A stretch of DNA of 64,000 bases from contig NZ_QVON01000002.1 of the NCBI RefSeq assembly GCF_003426735.1, positions 434,001-498,000 of the forward strand, given 5' to 3'. Positions 18,035 to 27,514 of this stretch are shown here, piece after piece. Each line of letters begins with the position of its first letter. Position 1 is the first letter of the stretch. A program made the position numbers and the translations under genes. Origin of the DNA: Arenibacter sp. P308M17. Lineage in GTDB: Bacteria > Bacteroidota > Bacteroidia > Flavobacteriales > Flavobacteriaceae. The notes beneath the pieces were generated by a model. That model was given only the letters and a program-made list of their open reading frames with translations, ran no database searches and was not told the origin of the DNA.

Positions 18035-19897
18035 ATGTTAGATAACGCCCAATACACAGAAGACAACATTCGCTCATTAGACTGGAAAGAACATATCCGG
18101 ATGCGTCCAGGAATGTATATCGGTAAATTGGGAGATGGATCCTCTGCCGATGACGGTATCTATATCCTTCTAAAAGAGGTTATCGACAACTGTATAGATG
18201 AGTTTGTAATGGGTGCCGGCAAGACCATAGATATCGTTATAAAGGATAATGTGGTTCATGTAAGGGATTACGGCCGGGGAATACCTTTGGGAAAGGTGGT
18301 GGACGTAGTATCCAAAATGAATACCGGTGGCAAGTACGATTCCAGGGCCTTTAAAAAATCGGTCGGCCTTAACGGAGTCGGTACCAAGGCGGTAAATGCA
18401 CTTTCCAGTTTCTTTAAAGTGGAGTCTTCTAGGGATAATATGCTCAAAACAGCGGAATTTGAGCAAGGAAACCTGGTAGCGGAAGTGGGCCCGGAAGATA
18501 CCTCAAAGCGAAAAGGAACCAAAGTCTCCTTTACTCCAGATGAAATTATCTTTAAAAAATACAAATACAGGAACGAGTATGTGGAACGCATGCTCAAAAA
18601 CTATGTATATCTCAATCCAGGGCTCACCATTATTTATAACGGCGAGAAATTCCATTCCGAAAACGGCCTAAAGGATCTATTGGAGGACAACAATAATATG
18701 GAGGACATGACTTACCCTATAATACACCTAAAGGGTAACGATATCGAAATTGCCCTTACCCATAGCAAAACACAATACAGCGAAGAGTACCATTCGTTTG
18801 TCAATGGTCAAAACACCACCCAGGGAGGAACACATCAAACAGCATTTAGGGAGGCCATTGTAAAGACCATTAGGGATTTCTACGGTAAAAATTATGAGCC
18901 ATCCGATGTAAGGAAATCCATTATTTCCGCCATAGCCATCAAGGTAATGGAACCTGTTTTTGAGAGTCAGACCAAGACCAAATTGGGGTCTACGGATATG
19001 GGAGGGGACCTGCCAACGGTGCGGACCTATATAAACGATTTTGTGGGCACCCAGCTCAACAATTACCTGCACAAGAATCCGGATACCGCCGAAAAACTTC
19101 AGCGTAAAATTATGCAGGCAGAGCGGGAGCGAAAGGAACTTTCCGGGATTAGGAAATTGGCAAAGGACAGGGCAAAGAAAGCCAGCCTCCACAACAAAAA
19201 GCTTAGGGACTGCAGGGTACATTTAGCAGACTCCAAAAACGATCGATGCCTGGAAAGTACCTTGTTCATAACGGAAGGGGATTCCGCCTCGGGTTCTATA
19301 ACAAAATCAAGGGATGTAAATACCCAGGCCGTATTTAGCTTAAGGGGAAAACCTTTAAACTCCTACGGCATGTCCAAAAAAATAGTCTATGAAAATGAGG
19401 AGTTCAACCTTCTGCAGGCGGCATTGAACATTGAGGAATCCATGGAAGATCTAAGGTACAATAAAATAGTGATCGCAACCGATGCAGATGTTGATGGGAT
19501 GCACATCCGACTTTTATTGATCACTTTTTTCCTGCAATTTTTTCCTGAACTAATTAAGGAAAATCACCTATATATACTCCAGACACCACTGTTCAGGGTC
19601 CGTAACAAAAAGGAAACCTTTTACTGTTACAGCCATGAGGAAAAATTACAGGCCATTGAAAAATTGACCGGAAAACCGGAAATAACCCGTTTTAAAGGAT
19701 TAGGGGAAATCTCTCCGGACGAGTTTCAACATTTTATAGGGGAGGACATTAGATTGGAACCGGTAATGCTGGATAAGGCAATGTCCATAGAAAACTTATT
19801 GGAATTTTATATGGGCAAGAACACCCCTGACCGTCAGGAATTCATCATAAGCAACCTTAAAGTAGAGGTAGACCTAATAGAGGAAAACCAAATATAA
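18035..19897 (+). CDS. parE: DNA topoisomerase IV subunit B
   Basis: ATPase subunit of a type IIA topoisomerase, decatenating chromosomes together with the ParC protein encoded next. GHKL ATP site: [22 protein letters not shown] and [15 protein letters not shown]. The Toprim domain has [11 protein letters not shown] and [12 protein letters not shown]. The ATG at 18035 gives 620 residues starting shortly before [17 protein letters not shown]; the upstream TTG would add a hydrophobic extension not found in the family. At 620 residues it lacks the long insert of GyrB proteins. The parC start is 45 bases downstream. Confidence 0.95.
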   Translation: MLDNAQYTEDNIRSLDWKEHIRMRPGMYIGKLGDGSSADDGIYILLKEVIDNCIDEFVMGAGKTIDIVIKDNVVHVRDYGRGIPLGKVVDVVSKMNTGGKYDSRAFKKSVGLNGVGTKAVNALSSFFKVESSRDNMLKTAEFEQGNLVAEVGPEDTSKRKGTKVSFTPDEIIFKKYKYRNEYVERMLKNYVYLNPGLTIIYNGEKFHSENGLKDLLEDNNNMEDMTYPIIHLKGNDIEIALTHSKTQYSEEYHSFVNGQNTTQGGTHQTAFREAIVKTIRDFYGKNYEPSDVRKSIISAIAIKVMEPVFESQTKTKLGSTDMGGDLPTVRTYINDFVGTQLNNYLHKNPDTAEKLQRKIMQAERERKELSGIRKLAKDRAKKASLHNKKLRDCRVHLADSKNDRCLESTLFITEGDSASGSITKSRDVNTQAVFSLRGKPLNSYGMSKKIVYENEEFNLLQAALNIEESMEDLRYNKIVIATDADVDGMHIRLLLITFFLQFFPELIKENHLYILQTPLFRVRNKKETFYCYSHEEKLQAIEKLTGKPEITRFKGLGEISPDEFQHFIGEDIRLEPVMLDKAMSIENLLEFYMGKNTPDRQEFIISNLKVEVDLIEENQI

Positions 19898-19901
19898 ACC
19901 A

Positions 19902-19919
19902 GCCTGCCGGCAAGCAGGC
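19902..19919. repeat. REP-like palindrome between parE and parC
   Basis: GCCTGC-CGGCAA-GCAGGC: a 6-bp GC-only stem around a six-base loop, in otherwise AT-rich sequence. The motif with CTGCCGGCAGG character is dispersed in many Bacteroidota genomes. It leaves only 23 bases before parC, so it may affect the coupling of the two genes. Confidence 0.55.
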
Positions 19920-19942
19920 CAAACTAATACGAATCTTTCTTT

Positions 19943-22624
19943 ATGGAAGAGAATGAAGAACTGAACGAAGTACCAAAAGAAAATCAAGAAGAAGCCCAGG
20001 ACACCCTTACCAAGGTTACGGGGATGTACAAAGACTGGTTTTTGGATTACGCCTCCTATGTTATTCTGGAGCGTGCAGTACCCGCCATAGAGGACGGATT
20101 CAAACCTGTTCAACGACGGATAATGCACGCTTTAAAGGAATTGGACGACGGCCGATACAACAAAGTGGCCAATGTTGTGGGCCATACCATGCAGTACCAC
20201 CCTCACGGTGATGCGAGTATAGCGGACGCCATGGTGCAAATTGGCCAAAAAGACCTGTTAATAGACACCCAGGGCAACTGGGGGAACATCTTAACAGGCG
20301 ATAGTGCAGCAGCATCCCGTTATATTGAAGCCCGATTAACAAAGTTTGCACTTGAAGTTGTCTTTAGCCCTAAAATTACAGAATGGCAACTCTCTTATGA
20401 CGGACGAAAAAAAGAACCGGTAAATCTTCCGGTCAAATTTCCACTTTTACTGGCGCAAGGTGCGGAAGGCATCGCGGTGGGACTCTCGACCAAGGTACTA
20501 CCACACAATTTTATTGAACTCATAGAGGCCTCCATAAAGCATCTTAAAGGGCAAAAATTCACTATTTACCCAGACTTCCCAACTTCCGGCATCATAGATG
20601 TGAGCAATTACAACGATGGCTTCAGAGGAGGAAGAATCCGTGTAAGGGCCAAGATACACCAGTTAGATAAAAATACATTGGTAATCAATGAAATACCATA
20701 CGGAACAAATACTTCTTCTTTAATAGATTCCATCTTAAAAGCCAACGAAAAGGGAAAGATAAAAATCAAAAAAATAGAGGACAATACCGCTGCCGAAGTG
20801 GAAATTTTGGTGCATCTGCCACCTGGACTGTCCCCGGACAAAACTATTGATGCCCTTTACGCCTTTACCTCCTGCGAATCTTCCATATCCCCATTGGGCT
20901 GTATTATTGAGGACAACAAACCACTTTTTATAGGGGTTACAGAAATGTTGCAACGCTCTACGGATTATACCGTAGAACTGCTAAAGGCCGAACTGGAAAT
21001 ACAATTGGGCGAACTGGAGGAACAATGGCATTTTGCTTCCCTTGAGCGGATTTTCATAGAAAACAGAATTTATCGGGACATTGAAGAAGAGGAAACCTGG
21101 GAAGGCGTTATTGCGGCGATCGACAAAGGTCTCGCGCCACATACGACCCATTTAAGAAGAAAGGTTACCGAAGACGATATTGTTAGGCTGACCGAAATCA
21201 GGATCAAAAGAATCTCCAGGTTCGATTTGGACAAGGCCCAGCAATACTTGGATGGCCTTGAAGAAAAGATTGCAGAGATAAAACACCATTTGGCCCATCT
21301 GATCGATTTCGCCATCAACTATTTCAAGTCCTTAAAGGAAAAATACGGAAAGGGACGGGAACGAAAATCAGAAATCCGAATTTTTGACGATATCGAAGCT
21401 ACCAAGGTAGTCATAAGAAACACAAAGTTATTTGTGAACCGTGAGGAAGGTTTTGTTGGCACCTCTTTGAAAAAGGATGAATACGTAACCGATTGTAGCG
21501 ATATAGATGATATCATTATTTTTACCAAGGAAGGAAAAATGATGATTGCCAAAGTGGACTCCAAAATCTTCGTTGGCAAGAATATTATTCATGTTGCCGT
21601 ATTCAAGAAAAAAGATAAACGGACCATTTACAACATGATCTACAAAGACGGCAAGGGCGGACCCAGTTACATTAAACGCTTTAACGTAACAGGGGTTACC
21701 CGAGACAAACCTTACGACCTTACCGCGGGAAGGCAACAATCCGAAGTCCTCTATTTTTCCGCCAATCCCAATGGGGAAGCCGAGGTAATCTCCGTGCTTT
21801 TAAGGCAGGTAGGCAGCATCAAAAAACTGAAATGGGATATAGATTTTGCGGATGTACTAATAAAGGGAAGGGCTTCCAAAGGAAATATAGTAACCAAATA
21901 CTCCGTTAAGCGCATTGAACTTAAAGAAAAAGGGGTCTCTACCCTTAAGCCCAGAAAAATTTGGTTCGACGACATAGTCAGAAGGTTAAATGTGGATGGC
22001 CGCGGAGAACTACTTGGAGAATTTAAGGGGGACGATATGCTGTTGGTCGTTACCCAAAAAGGCGTGGCAAAAACCTTTATTCCCAACCTTTCCACCCATT
22101 TCGATGACGATATGGTGGTTTTGGAAAAATGGAACCCCAACAAGCCTTTGTCCGCCATATACTATGAAGGTGAAAAAGATCGCTACTATGTAAAACGCTT
22201 CGTCATAGAGAATGAAAATAAGGAGGAATTATTTATTTCTGAACACCCAAAATCGTTCCTGGAACTTGTTTCTACCGATTGGCGCCCAGTAGTTGAGATC
22301 GAATATATTAAACCAAGAGGCAAAGATGCCAAACCTAATCAGATTATTGATATAGAAGATTTTATAACAGTTAAAGGAATTAAAGCTTTAGGAAACCAAC
22401 TGACTGCTGACAAGGTAAAAAACATTAACGCCCTAGATCCACTGCCTTTTGAGGAGCCCACAGAAAATGATACCAATGAAATCGAAGTAATAGACGAAGA
22501 GAACATTGAGATCAAGGGAGAACAAAGGACGGGTTCTCCAAAAACAGGGGCAACCAACCAAGAATCCGGGAAAGAAAACAAACCTGAAAAAGAAGATGAC
22601 GAAGGACAGACAACACTTTTTTGA
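19943..22624 (+). CDS. parC: DNA topoisomerase IV subunit A
   Basis: DNA cleavage-religation subunit of topoisomerase IV; partner of ParE. The catalytic Tyr127 lies in SAAASRYIEARLTKFA; the quinolone-region helix is HPHGDASIADAMVQ (from about residue 86). Breakage-reunion and coiled-coil parts extend to about residue 490, then a beta-pinwheel C-terminal domain. The last 80 residues are a low-complexity acidic/polar tail (ENDTNEIEVIDEEN and so on) that is probably disordered. 893 residues, ATG start. Confidence 0.95.
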   Translation: MEENEELNEVPKENQEEAQDTLTKVTGMYKDWFLDYASYVILERAVPAIEDGFKPVQRRIMHALKELDDGRYNKVANVVGHTMQYHPHGDASIADAMVQIGQKDLLIDTQGNWGNILTGDSAAASRYIEARLTKFALEVVFSPKITEWQLSYDGRKKEPVNLPVKFPLLLAQGAEGIAVGLSTKVLPHNFIELIEASIKHLKGQKFTIYPDFPTSGIIDVSNYNDGFRGGRIRVRAKIHQLDKNTLVINEIPYGTNTSSLIDSILKANEKGKIKIKKIEDNTAAEVEILVHLPPGLSPDKTIDALYAFTSCESSISPLGCIIEDNKPLFIGVTEMLQRSTDYTVELLKAELEIQLGELEEQWHFASLERIFIENRIYRDIEEEETWEGVIAAIDKGLAPHTTHLRRKVTEDDIVRLTEIRIKRISRFDLDKAQQYLDGLEEKIAEIKHHLAHLIDFAINYFKSLKEKYGKGRERKSEIRIFDDIEATKVVIRNTKLFVNREEGFVGTSLKKDEYVTDCSDIDDIIIFTKEGKMMIAKVDSKIFVGKNIIHVAVFKKKDKRTIYNMIYKDGKGGPSYIKRFNVTGVTRDKPYDLTAGRQQSEVLYFSANPNGEAEVISVLLRQVGSIKKLKWDIDFADVLIKGRASKGNIVTKYSVKRIELKEKGVSTLKPRKIWFDDIVRRLNVDGRGELLGEFKGDDMLLVVTQKGVAKTFIPNLSTHFDDDMVVLEKWNPNKPLSAIYYEGEKDRYYVKRFVIENENKEELFISEHPKSFLELVSTDWRPVVEIEYIKPRGKDAKPNQIIDIEDFITVKGIKALGNQLTADKVKNINALDPLPFEEPTENDTNEIEVIDEENIEIKGEQRTGSPKTGATNQESGKENKPEKEDDEGQTTLF

Positions 22625-22737
22625 GACTATACTATGGATCATAAAAATGCCATTGCCCTTTAAATTAATGGTTAATTGGGACAATTCGCTGCGAATTCCT
22701 CCGAGAATAGCATATATTTACACAAATTAAATTTTTT

Positions 22738-23694
22738 ATGGATTTTACCAACCCCCTGGTATATGGAGTTCCTTGTTTTATAGCTTTTATTTTATTGGAA
22801 CTCACTTATAGCAAGACACATGGCGACGATCATTTGTACGATTGGAAAGATTTGGCCGCAAGCGGATTTATGGGTATTGGATCGGCCATAATTGCACCCT
22901 TGATAAAGGTCATTTCTGCAATTGTGATATTCGAATTCACCTATGAATTTTTCAACCCGATTACCAATGGGGTAAGGACCAACGTTCTAGGCTACGAATC
23001 TTTCGGATATGCCTGGTATGTTTGGCTTCTTTGTCAGCTAGCGGACGATTTTACCTATTATTGGTTTCACAGGGCCAATCACGAGGTACGTATTTTATGG
23101 GCCGCACATATTGTACACCATTCCTCGGACAACTTCAATTTAGGGACGGCGGTTCGTAACGGGTGGTTCACCATTTTATATAAACCCCTCTTTTACATGT
23201 GGCTTCCCGCTATTGGCTTCCCACCGGAAATGGTAGTGGTATGTCTGGGAATCGAAGCCTTATGGCAATTTCAATTACATTCCGTCTACATCCCAAAGAT
23301 GGGATTCATTGAAAAAATATTCAATACCCACACCATGCACCAAGTACACCACGCCCAAAATGTAGAATATTTGGACAAAAATCATGGTGGTTTCCTGAAT
23401 ATTTTCGATAAAATGTTTGGTACCTGGAAAGAATTGGATGATGATATAGATGTAAAGTATGGCGTAATTCACGCTCCCAACTCGCATAATCCTATAGTTA
23501 TCCTCACCCATGAGTTCAAGGATATTTACAATGATGTTAAGAAATCGAAAAAATTATCACATGCCCTAATGTATATTTTTGGTCCTCCAGGATGGAGTCC
23601 TGACGGAAGCACCCTTACCGTGAAACAGCAACAGCGATTATTTAAAGATCAGAAAACCTCCAATCCCGAGGTAGCTTTTAGTCGGCCCAATTAA
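22738..23694 (+). CDS. Sterol desaturase / fatty acid hydroxylase family protein (AGMO-like)
   Basis: Integral membrane di-iron oxygenase, 318 residues. His boxes: FHRANHEVRILWAAHIVHHSSDN and HTMHQVHHAQN. Four or more membrane segments occur in the first 190 residues. The spacing and the long C-terminal soluble tail (from about residue 215) are closer to alkylglycerol monooxygenase-type relatives than the other hydroxylase at 6477, to which it is only distantly similar. Substrate unknown. Convergent with terC. Confidence 0.85.
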   Translation: MDFTNPLVYGVPCFIAFILLELTYSKTHGDDHLYDWKDLAASGFMGIGSAIIAPLIKVISAIVIFEFTYEFFNPITNGVRTNVLGYESFGYAWYVWLLCQLADDFTYYWFHRANHEVRILWAAHIVHHSSDNFNLGTAVRNGWFTILYKPLFYMWLPAIGFPPEMVVVCLGIEALWQFQLHSVYIPKMGFIEKIFNTHTMHQVHHAQNVEYLDKNHGGFLNIFDKMFGTWKELDDDIDVKYGVIHAPNSHNPIVILTHEFKDIYNDVKKSKKLSHALMYIFGPPGWSPDGSTLTVKQQQRLFKDQKTSNPEVAFSRPN

Positions 23695-23832
23695 CCAAAT
23701 TGCGCGCGGATTTACCACACAATATACCTCAAATTAATAATCAGAAATTATTGTTTTTAAGCTAAGTAAATACTAACACCTAAACAATAACTTTAAATAA
23801 AATCACCGCTAGGACAAGCCGAATACCTCTCT

Positions 23833-24642
23833 TTACTTATTAATTCCCGAGGGCTTCCCCTTGTTCTTTTGCATTCTAATATTTAGAAATTCCACGAACA
23901 GGGAGAAGGCAATGGCAAAATATAGGTAACCTTTGGGAATGGCACCGACTTCATTACCGAAAAATTTAGCGTGACTAAGATGTGCCGCTTCCATTATCAA
24001 CATAAACCCGATAAGTATCAAAAAGGAAAGTGCCAAAATCTGCATGGACGGATGGGCGCTAATGAACTGTCTTATTGGGTTGGCAAAGACCATCATGATA
24101 ACAATGGAAACAACAACGGCAATGATCATGAGCAATAAAGCATCTCCCGGCTTGTTACCTATACCATTGGTCATCCCCACTGCGGTTAGAATGGAATCTA
24201 TGGAGAAAATAAAGTCGATCAGAACAATCTGCACAATGGCACTGGACAAGCTTGTGATCCCCTTGGCACTGACTTCTTGCTCGTCATGCTGCGGCATTTC
24301 TATTTTTTCATGAATTTCAGAGGTACTTTTGTAGAGCAGGAACAATCCCCCAAAAAACAAGATCAAAGCCTGACCGCTAATCCCCATATAGACCCATGAG
24401 CTCTCTATGTAGAAAAACGGATTCTTAAGTCCAATTAGGAAGGATACCGCAAACAACAATACAATTCTTTGTACCATAGCCATTAGAAGCCCTATATTGG
24501 TTGCTTTGGCCTGCAGTTTCTGGGGCAGTTTGTTAGCAATTATGGAGATAAATATAATATTGTCTATTCCTAGGACAATCTCCAAAAAGGTTAGCGTAAG
24601 CAAAGCCACCCACGCATCCGGATTCGATAAGATTTCAAACAT
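23833..24642 (-). CDS. TerC family integral membrane protein
   Basis: Membrane protein of the TerC family, linked to metal (manganese) export in several bacteria; 269 residues with about seven membrane segments. The conserved charged motifs within helices are visible: EIVLGIDNIIFISII near the N-terminus and IDFIFSIDSILTAVGM in the middle. A cytoplasmic loop between them carries IEMPQHDEQEVSAKG. The 126-residue lipoprotein-like gene ends only 2 bases before its start, so the two form one transcript. Actual substrate not known. Confidence 0.9.
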   Translation of the reverse strand: MFEILSNPDAWVALLTLTFLEIVLGIDNIIFISIIANKLPQKLQAKATNIGLLMAMVQRIVLLFAVSFLIGLKNPFFYIESSWVYMGISGQALILFFGGLFLLYKSTSEIHEKIEMPQHDEQEVSAKGITSLSSAIVQIVLIDFIFSIDSILTAVGMTNGIGNKPGDALLLMIIAVVVSIVIMMVFANPIRQFISAHPSMQILALSFLILIGFMLIMEAAHLSHAKFFGNEVGAIPKGYLYFAIAFSLFVEFLNIRMQKNKGKPSGINK

Positions 24643-24644
24643 CG

Positions 24645-25025
24645 TTATTGTATTTTAATTGCGGTTCCCACAGATTTTTTGGCACTGCCAACAACATTGT
24701 ATTCAAATGTATACGAATTATTGTCGGTGGACAAAATCTTCATATGAATTGATTTCTCTTCGGCCATATTTTTAGGGTGTAGTTTCTTTACGATATATTC
24801 GCAATCATTTATCCATCTAATTGAAGAGCTATCCACCTTCCCTTGAAAATAATCCAATTCAATACTATCGTTTCTAACAAATGTTGTTGTAAGCTTTTCA
24901 CCACCTATCTCTGCAGTAAAAGAGAATTTTCCGTTCTTAAAATCAGCGCAATTGCGTTCGGGCCCATAACAAGAGTATGCCGATAGCATGAGCAACACCA
25001 CCCCGAAAATCATATTTCTAGTCAT
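24645..25025 (-). CDS. Small secreted or lipid-anchored protein, often mislabelled topoisomerase IV
   Basis: A 126-residue protein with an N-terminal signal (MTRNMIFGVVLLMLSAYSC, lipobox-like Cys19) and a beta-rich mature part with NCADFKNGKFSF, RWINDCEYIVKKLHPKNM and SIHMKILSTDNNSYTFEYN. Close relatives in flavobacteria carry the database name DNA topoisomerase IV by transferred annotation; nothing here resembles a topoisomerase and the signal sequence argues against it. It is co-transcribed with terC. Function unknown. Confidence 0.7.
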   Translation of the reverse strand: MTRNMIFGVVLLMLSAYSCYGPERNCADFKNGKFSFTAEIGGEKLTTTFVRNDSIELDYFQGKVDSSSIRWINDCEYIVKKLHPKNMAEEKSIHMKILSTDNNSYTFEYNVVGSAKKSVGTAIKIQ

Positions 25026-25078
25026 GCTACAAAATAAAGTAATTTGATGCTGTAATCACGCAAAAAAAAGCAAATAAT

Positions 25079-25456
25079 TCAACTCCCCAATTCCGAATAG
25101 GACTTAAAGCTTCCATCGGAATAAAAAATAACAATTTTATCTATGACCTGGGGTTTTGGAATAGCCTCATCGGCCATTTCGTTCTTTACTGCCATTTTTG
25201 CCTCAGCTTCCATAGGATGGGTTGCCCTTGCTTTCTTAGGAAAAGAGCCTTCACCGAACAACAGCCAATACAAATCTACATCGGAAAAAGAGGAGACAAC
25301 CTTAAGAACAAATTCCAGACTGGGTTTGTTTCTTCCCGCTAGAAGATGGGAGATGCTGGACCGCTGAACACCCATTGTATCAGCAAACGCGGAAGCGGAT
25401 AAATCATGGAACTTCAAAATTTGATCTATTCTATTTATAAAATCAGCAGCGTTCAC
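25079..25456 (-). CDS. XRE-family helix-turn-helix regulator
   Basis: DNA-binding protein, 125 residues. The Cro/CI-type domain occupies about residues 5-62: DLSASAFADTMGVQRSSISHLLAGRNKPSLEFVLKVVSSF contains the helix-turn-helix, followed by a linker and a short beta-rich C-terminus (IVIFYSDGSFKSY). The start is GTG; no ATG lies upstream in frame. A degenerate copy (TTTACAATTGTGAA on the minus strand, with T at base 25464) of the palindrome found twice in the neighbouring M14 promoter overlaps this GTG, suggesting that the protein represses itself and controls the divergent gene. The small size and lack of a protease domain set it apart from S24-type repressors. Confidence 0.85.
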   Translation of the reverse strand: MNAADFINRIDQILKFHDLSASAFADTMGVQRSSISHLLAGRNKPSLEFVLKVVSSFSDVDLYWLLFGEGSFPKKARATHPMEAEAKMAVKNEMADEAIPKPQVIDKIVIFYSDGSFKSYSELGS

Positions 25457-25673
25457 AATTGTAAATTTATATTTTTAAAGGTAATCATTTTAAAGCATGT
25501 TGTGTGCATGGACTCCTGTTCATACGCTTCATATACTTAATTTAACACTTTATATAAAGCTATTAATTTAATTGATTCAAAAATATATAAATAGCAATTA
25601 TAAATAAAACAAATTATACGATAAACGGCCCTGACCCACGCCCATAAACGAAACGGTCGACAATTCAATGTGT

Positions 25674-25710
25674 GTTTACAAATGTAACTTTTATGATTTA
25701 CAAATGTAAT
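25674..25710. promoter_or_regulatory. Twin operator palindromes in the M14 peptidase promoter
   Basis: TTTACAAATGTAA occurs at 25675-25687 and again at 25697-25709, exactly 22 bases apart (two helical turns). Each contains TTACA and TGTAA around AA. The second copy covers the place expected for the -33 element. The divergent XRE protein is the obvious candidate binder. Confidence 0.6.
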
Positions 25711-25722
25711 TTAATTTGACGC

Positions 25723-25730
25723 TACCTTTG
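25723..25730 (+). promoter_or_regulatory. -7 box of the M14 peptidase gene
   Basis: TACCTTTG matches TAnnTTTG. TTTA at 25697-25700 is a possible -33 element with a 22-base spacer. A transcript from here would start near 25737, so the in-frame TTG at 25716 cannot be the start codon and the ATG at 25761 is used. Confidence 0.6.
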
Positions 25731-25760
25731 CAGGGTCAGAACAAAACCAGAGTCTTGCAC

Positions 25761-26879
25761 ATGCCGCTAAACTATAATGATATTAAGGAAGTAACGATAA
25801 ATGGCCGATACGTTACCGATAAGCATCTTGACGCATTTCTAGATGCTGTTTCCAAATACTTTAAGATCCAAACCGAGGGCTTATCCGTGGAAGGACGCGC
25901 TATAAAAAGTATTGCCTTGGGCAAGGGGGATTTAAAAATATTGATGTGGTCCCAAATGCACGGAAACGAGTCCACTACAACAAAAGCTGTTTTGGATTTA
26001 ATAAATTTTCTAAAATCGGATTCGGAACTGTCTAGGTACATTTTAAAGAACTGTACCCTTAAAATTGTTCCGATCCTAAATCCGGACGGAGCCATGGCCT
26101 ACACCAGGGCAAATGCAAATGGGGTAGATTTAAACCGGGACGCCCAGGAAAAGACCCAGCCCGAAAGCCTAGTGTTACGAAAAATATACGAGGATTTTAA
26201 ACCCGATTACTGTTTCAACCTACATGACCAACGCACCCTATTCAATGTAGGGAATACCCCCAGACCCGCAACGGTTTCCTTTTTGGCACCTGCGCATGAC
26301 CCAGAAAGAAGTATATCCGAAACCAGGGGGATCAGTATGCAATTAATTGTGGCCATGAACGAAGAATTGCAAAAGTTCATTCCGGGCCAGGTGGGAAGAT
26401 ATGATGACGGATTTAACAGCAACTGTGTTGGCGACACCTTTCAAATGCTGCATACACCTACCGTCTTGTTCGAGTCGGGCCATTTTCCCGGAGATTACGA
26501 CAGGGAAGAAACCAGAAAATATATTTTTATGGCCATGCTCAGGGCCATCGAGGTAATTTCACAGGGAACCATCCACCAGTATAAAAGGGATTCATATTTT
26601 GATATTCCGGACAATAACAAATTGTTTTATGATGTCATCATAGAGAATATCCCTATCCCTGAGCCCAAATACGGATCAAACGGCAGTGCTGCCATCCAAT
26701 ATGTAGAAACTTTGGTAAATGGAAAGATTCAATTCAAAGGGAAATTGGAAGAAATAGGAAATTTACAAGGTAAATTTGGCCATAAAACATATAACTGCTT
26801 GTTTTATAAAGACTTAATGAAAATAAAAAACAAACCCGAACTAATGGACCTACTTAACTCCAATGGAATATTTTTTTAA
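25761..26879 (+). CDS. M14 family zinc carboxypeptidase-like protein
   Basis: Zinc metallopeptidase of the M14 family, 372 residues from the ATG. Zinc ligands: His67 and Glu70 in SQMHGNEST and His155 in FNLHDQRTLF; the catalytic Glu is likely in TVLFESGHFPGDY (about residue 240). The substrate-binding Arg/Asn region is NANGVDLNRD. No signal peptide is visible, so it is cytoplasmic, unlike secreted carboxypeptidases. The promoter upstream carries paired operator-like palindromes and the gene is divergent from an XRE regulator. Confidence 0.88.
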   Translation: MPLNYNDIKEVTINGRYVTDKHLDAFLDAVSKYFKIQTEGLSVEGRAIKSIALGKGDLKILMWSQMHGNESTTTKAVLDLINFLKSDSELSRYILKNCTLKIVPILNPDGAMAYTRANANGVDLNRDAQEKTQPESLVLRKIYEDFKPDYCFNLHDQRTLFNVGNTPRPATVSFLAPAHDPERSISETRGISMQLIVAMNEELQKFIPGQVGRYDDGFNSNCVGDTFQMLHTPTVLFESGHFPGDYDREETRKYIFMAMLRAIEVISQGTIHQYKRDSYFDIPDNNKLFYDVIIENIPIPEPKYGSNGSAAIQYVETLVNGKIQFKGKLEEIGNLQGKFGHKTYNCLFYKDLMKIKNKPELMDLLNSNGIFF

Positions 26880-26947
26880 AAAATCTAAAAATGTTACGGT
26901 TTTCATAAAAAAATAATGGATTCATTACATTTAATTTGATATTTTAT

Positions 26948-26955
26948 TATTTTTG
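26948..26955 (+). promoter_or_regulatory. -7 box of the Lrp/AsnC gene
   Basis: TATTTTTG, an exact TAnnTTTG match 16 bases before the ATG; a clear -33 element is not seen. Confidence 0.5.
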
Positions 26956-26971
26956 CATAAAATAAACACTA

Positions 26972-27451
26972 ATGGGTAAAGTAAAATTAGACGAAATAGA
27001 CCACCAAATTCTGGATATGTTAATTGACAATACCAGAACACCGTTTACCGATATAGCAAAAAAGCTTCTGATTTCTGCGGGGACCGTTCATGTTCGCGTT
27101 AAGAAAATGGAGGAAGCCGGGATTATCAAGGGATCATCGTTAACATTGGATTATGTTAAACTTGGATATGCCTTTATTGCCTACGTTGGTATATTTTTGG
27201 AAAAAACACATCAGACCAAGTTTGTATTGGAGCGATTAAATCAAATTCCAAATGTGACGGTGGCCCATATTACTACAGGGAAATTCAATATCTTTTGCAA
27301 GATACGCGCAAAGGACACCAATCATGCCAAAAACATTATTTTTAAGATAGATGATATTGATGGTATCGATAGGACGGAGACCATGATTTCCTTGGAAGAA
27401 AGTATCAATGACAAAAAACGTCTGATGCACACGATCTTCAACGAAATGTAA
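26972..27451 (+). CDS. Lrp/AsnC family transcriptional regulator
   Basis: Amino-acid-responsive DNA-binding protein, 159 residues. N-terminal helix-turn-helix (about residues 5-60: LDEIDHQILDMLIDNTRTPFTDIAKKL, then AGTVHVRVKKMEEAGII) and a C-terminal RAM/ACT-like ligand domain (from about 68: GYAFIAYVGIFLEKT, VTVAHITTGKFNIFCKIRAKD). Complete and typical in length. Target genes cannot be read from the sequence; a terminator follows. Confidence 0.93.
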   Translation: MGKVKLDEIDHQILDMLIDNTRTPFTDIAKKLLISAGTVHVRVKKMEEAGIIKGSSLTLDYVKLGYAFIAYVGIFLEKTHQTKFVLERLNQIPNVTVAHITTGKFNIFCKIRAKDTNHAKNIIFKIDDIDGIDRTETMISLEESINDKKRLMHTIFNEM

Positions 27452-27477
27452 TTGATCATTATAAACGCAAAAGGTAT

Positions 27478-27514
27478 AAAATCCCGAGCAGTTTTTGTTT
27501 GGGATTTTTTATTT
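27478..27514 (+). terminator. Rho-independent terminator after the Lrp/AsnC gene
   Basis: AAAATCCC (27478-27485) pairs with GGGATTTT (27501-27508), followed by TTATTTAA. It lies 27 bases past the stop codon. Confidence 0.75.

Noticed and set aside
19874-20128. Minus-strand frame containing PACRQAG
   Set aside because: This peptide is the translated REP-type palindrome between parE and parC; the rest is antisense to parC.
23740-23765. AATAAT..ATTATTG hairpin after the second hydroxylase gene
   Set aside because: A weak AT-only stem; not strong enough to be called a terminator.
25716-25760. TTG start for the M14 peptidase
   Set aside because: It lies upstream of and inside the -7 box (TACCTTTG), so it would not be in the transcript.
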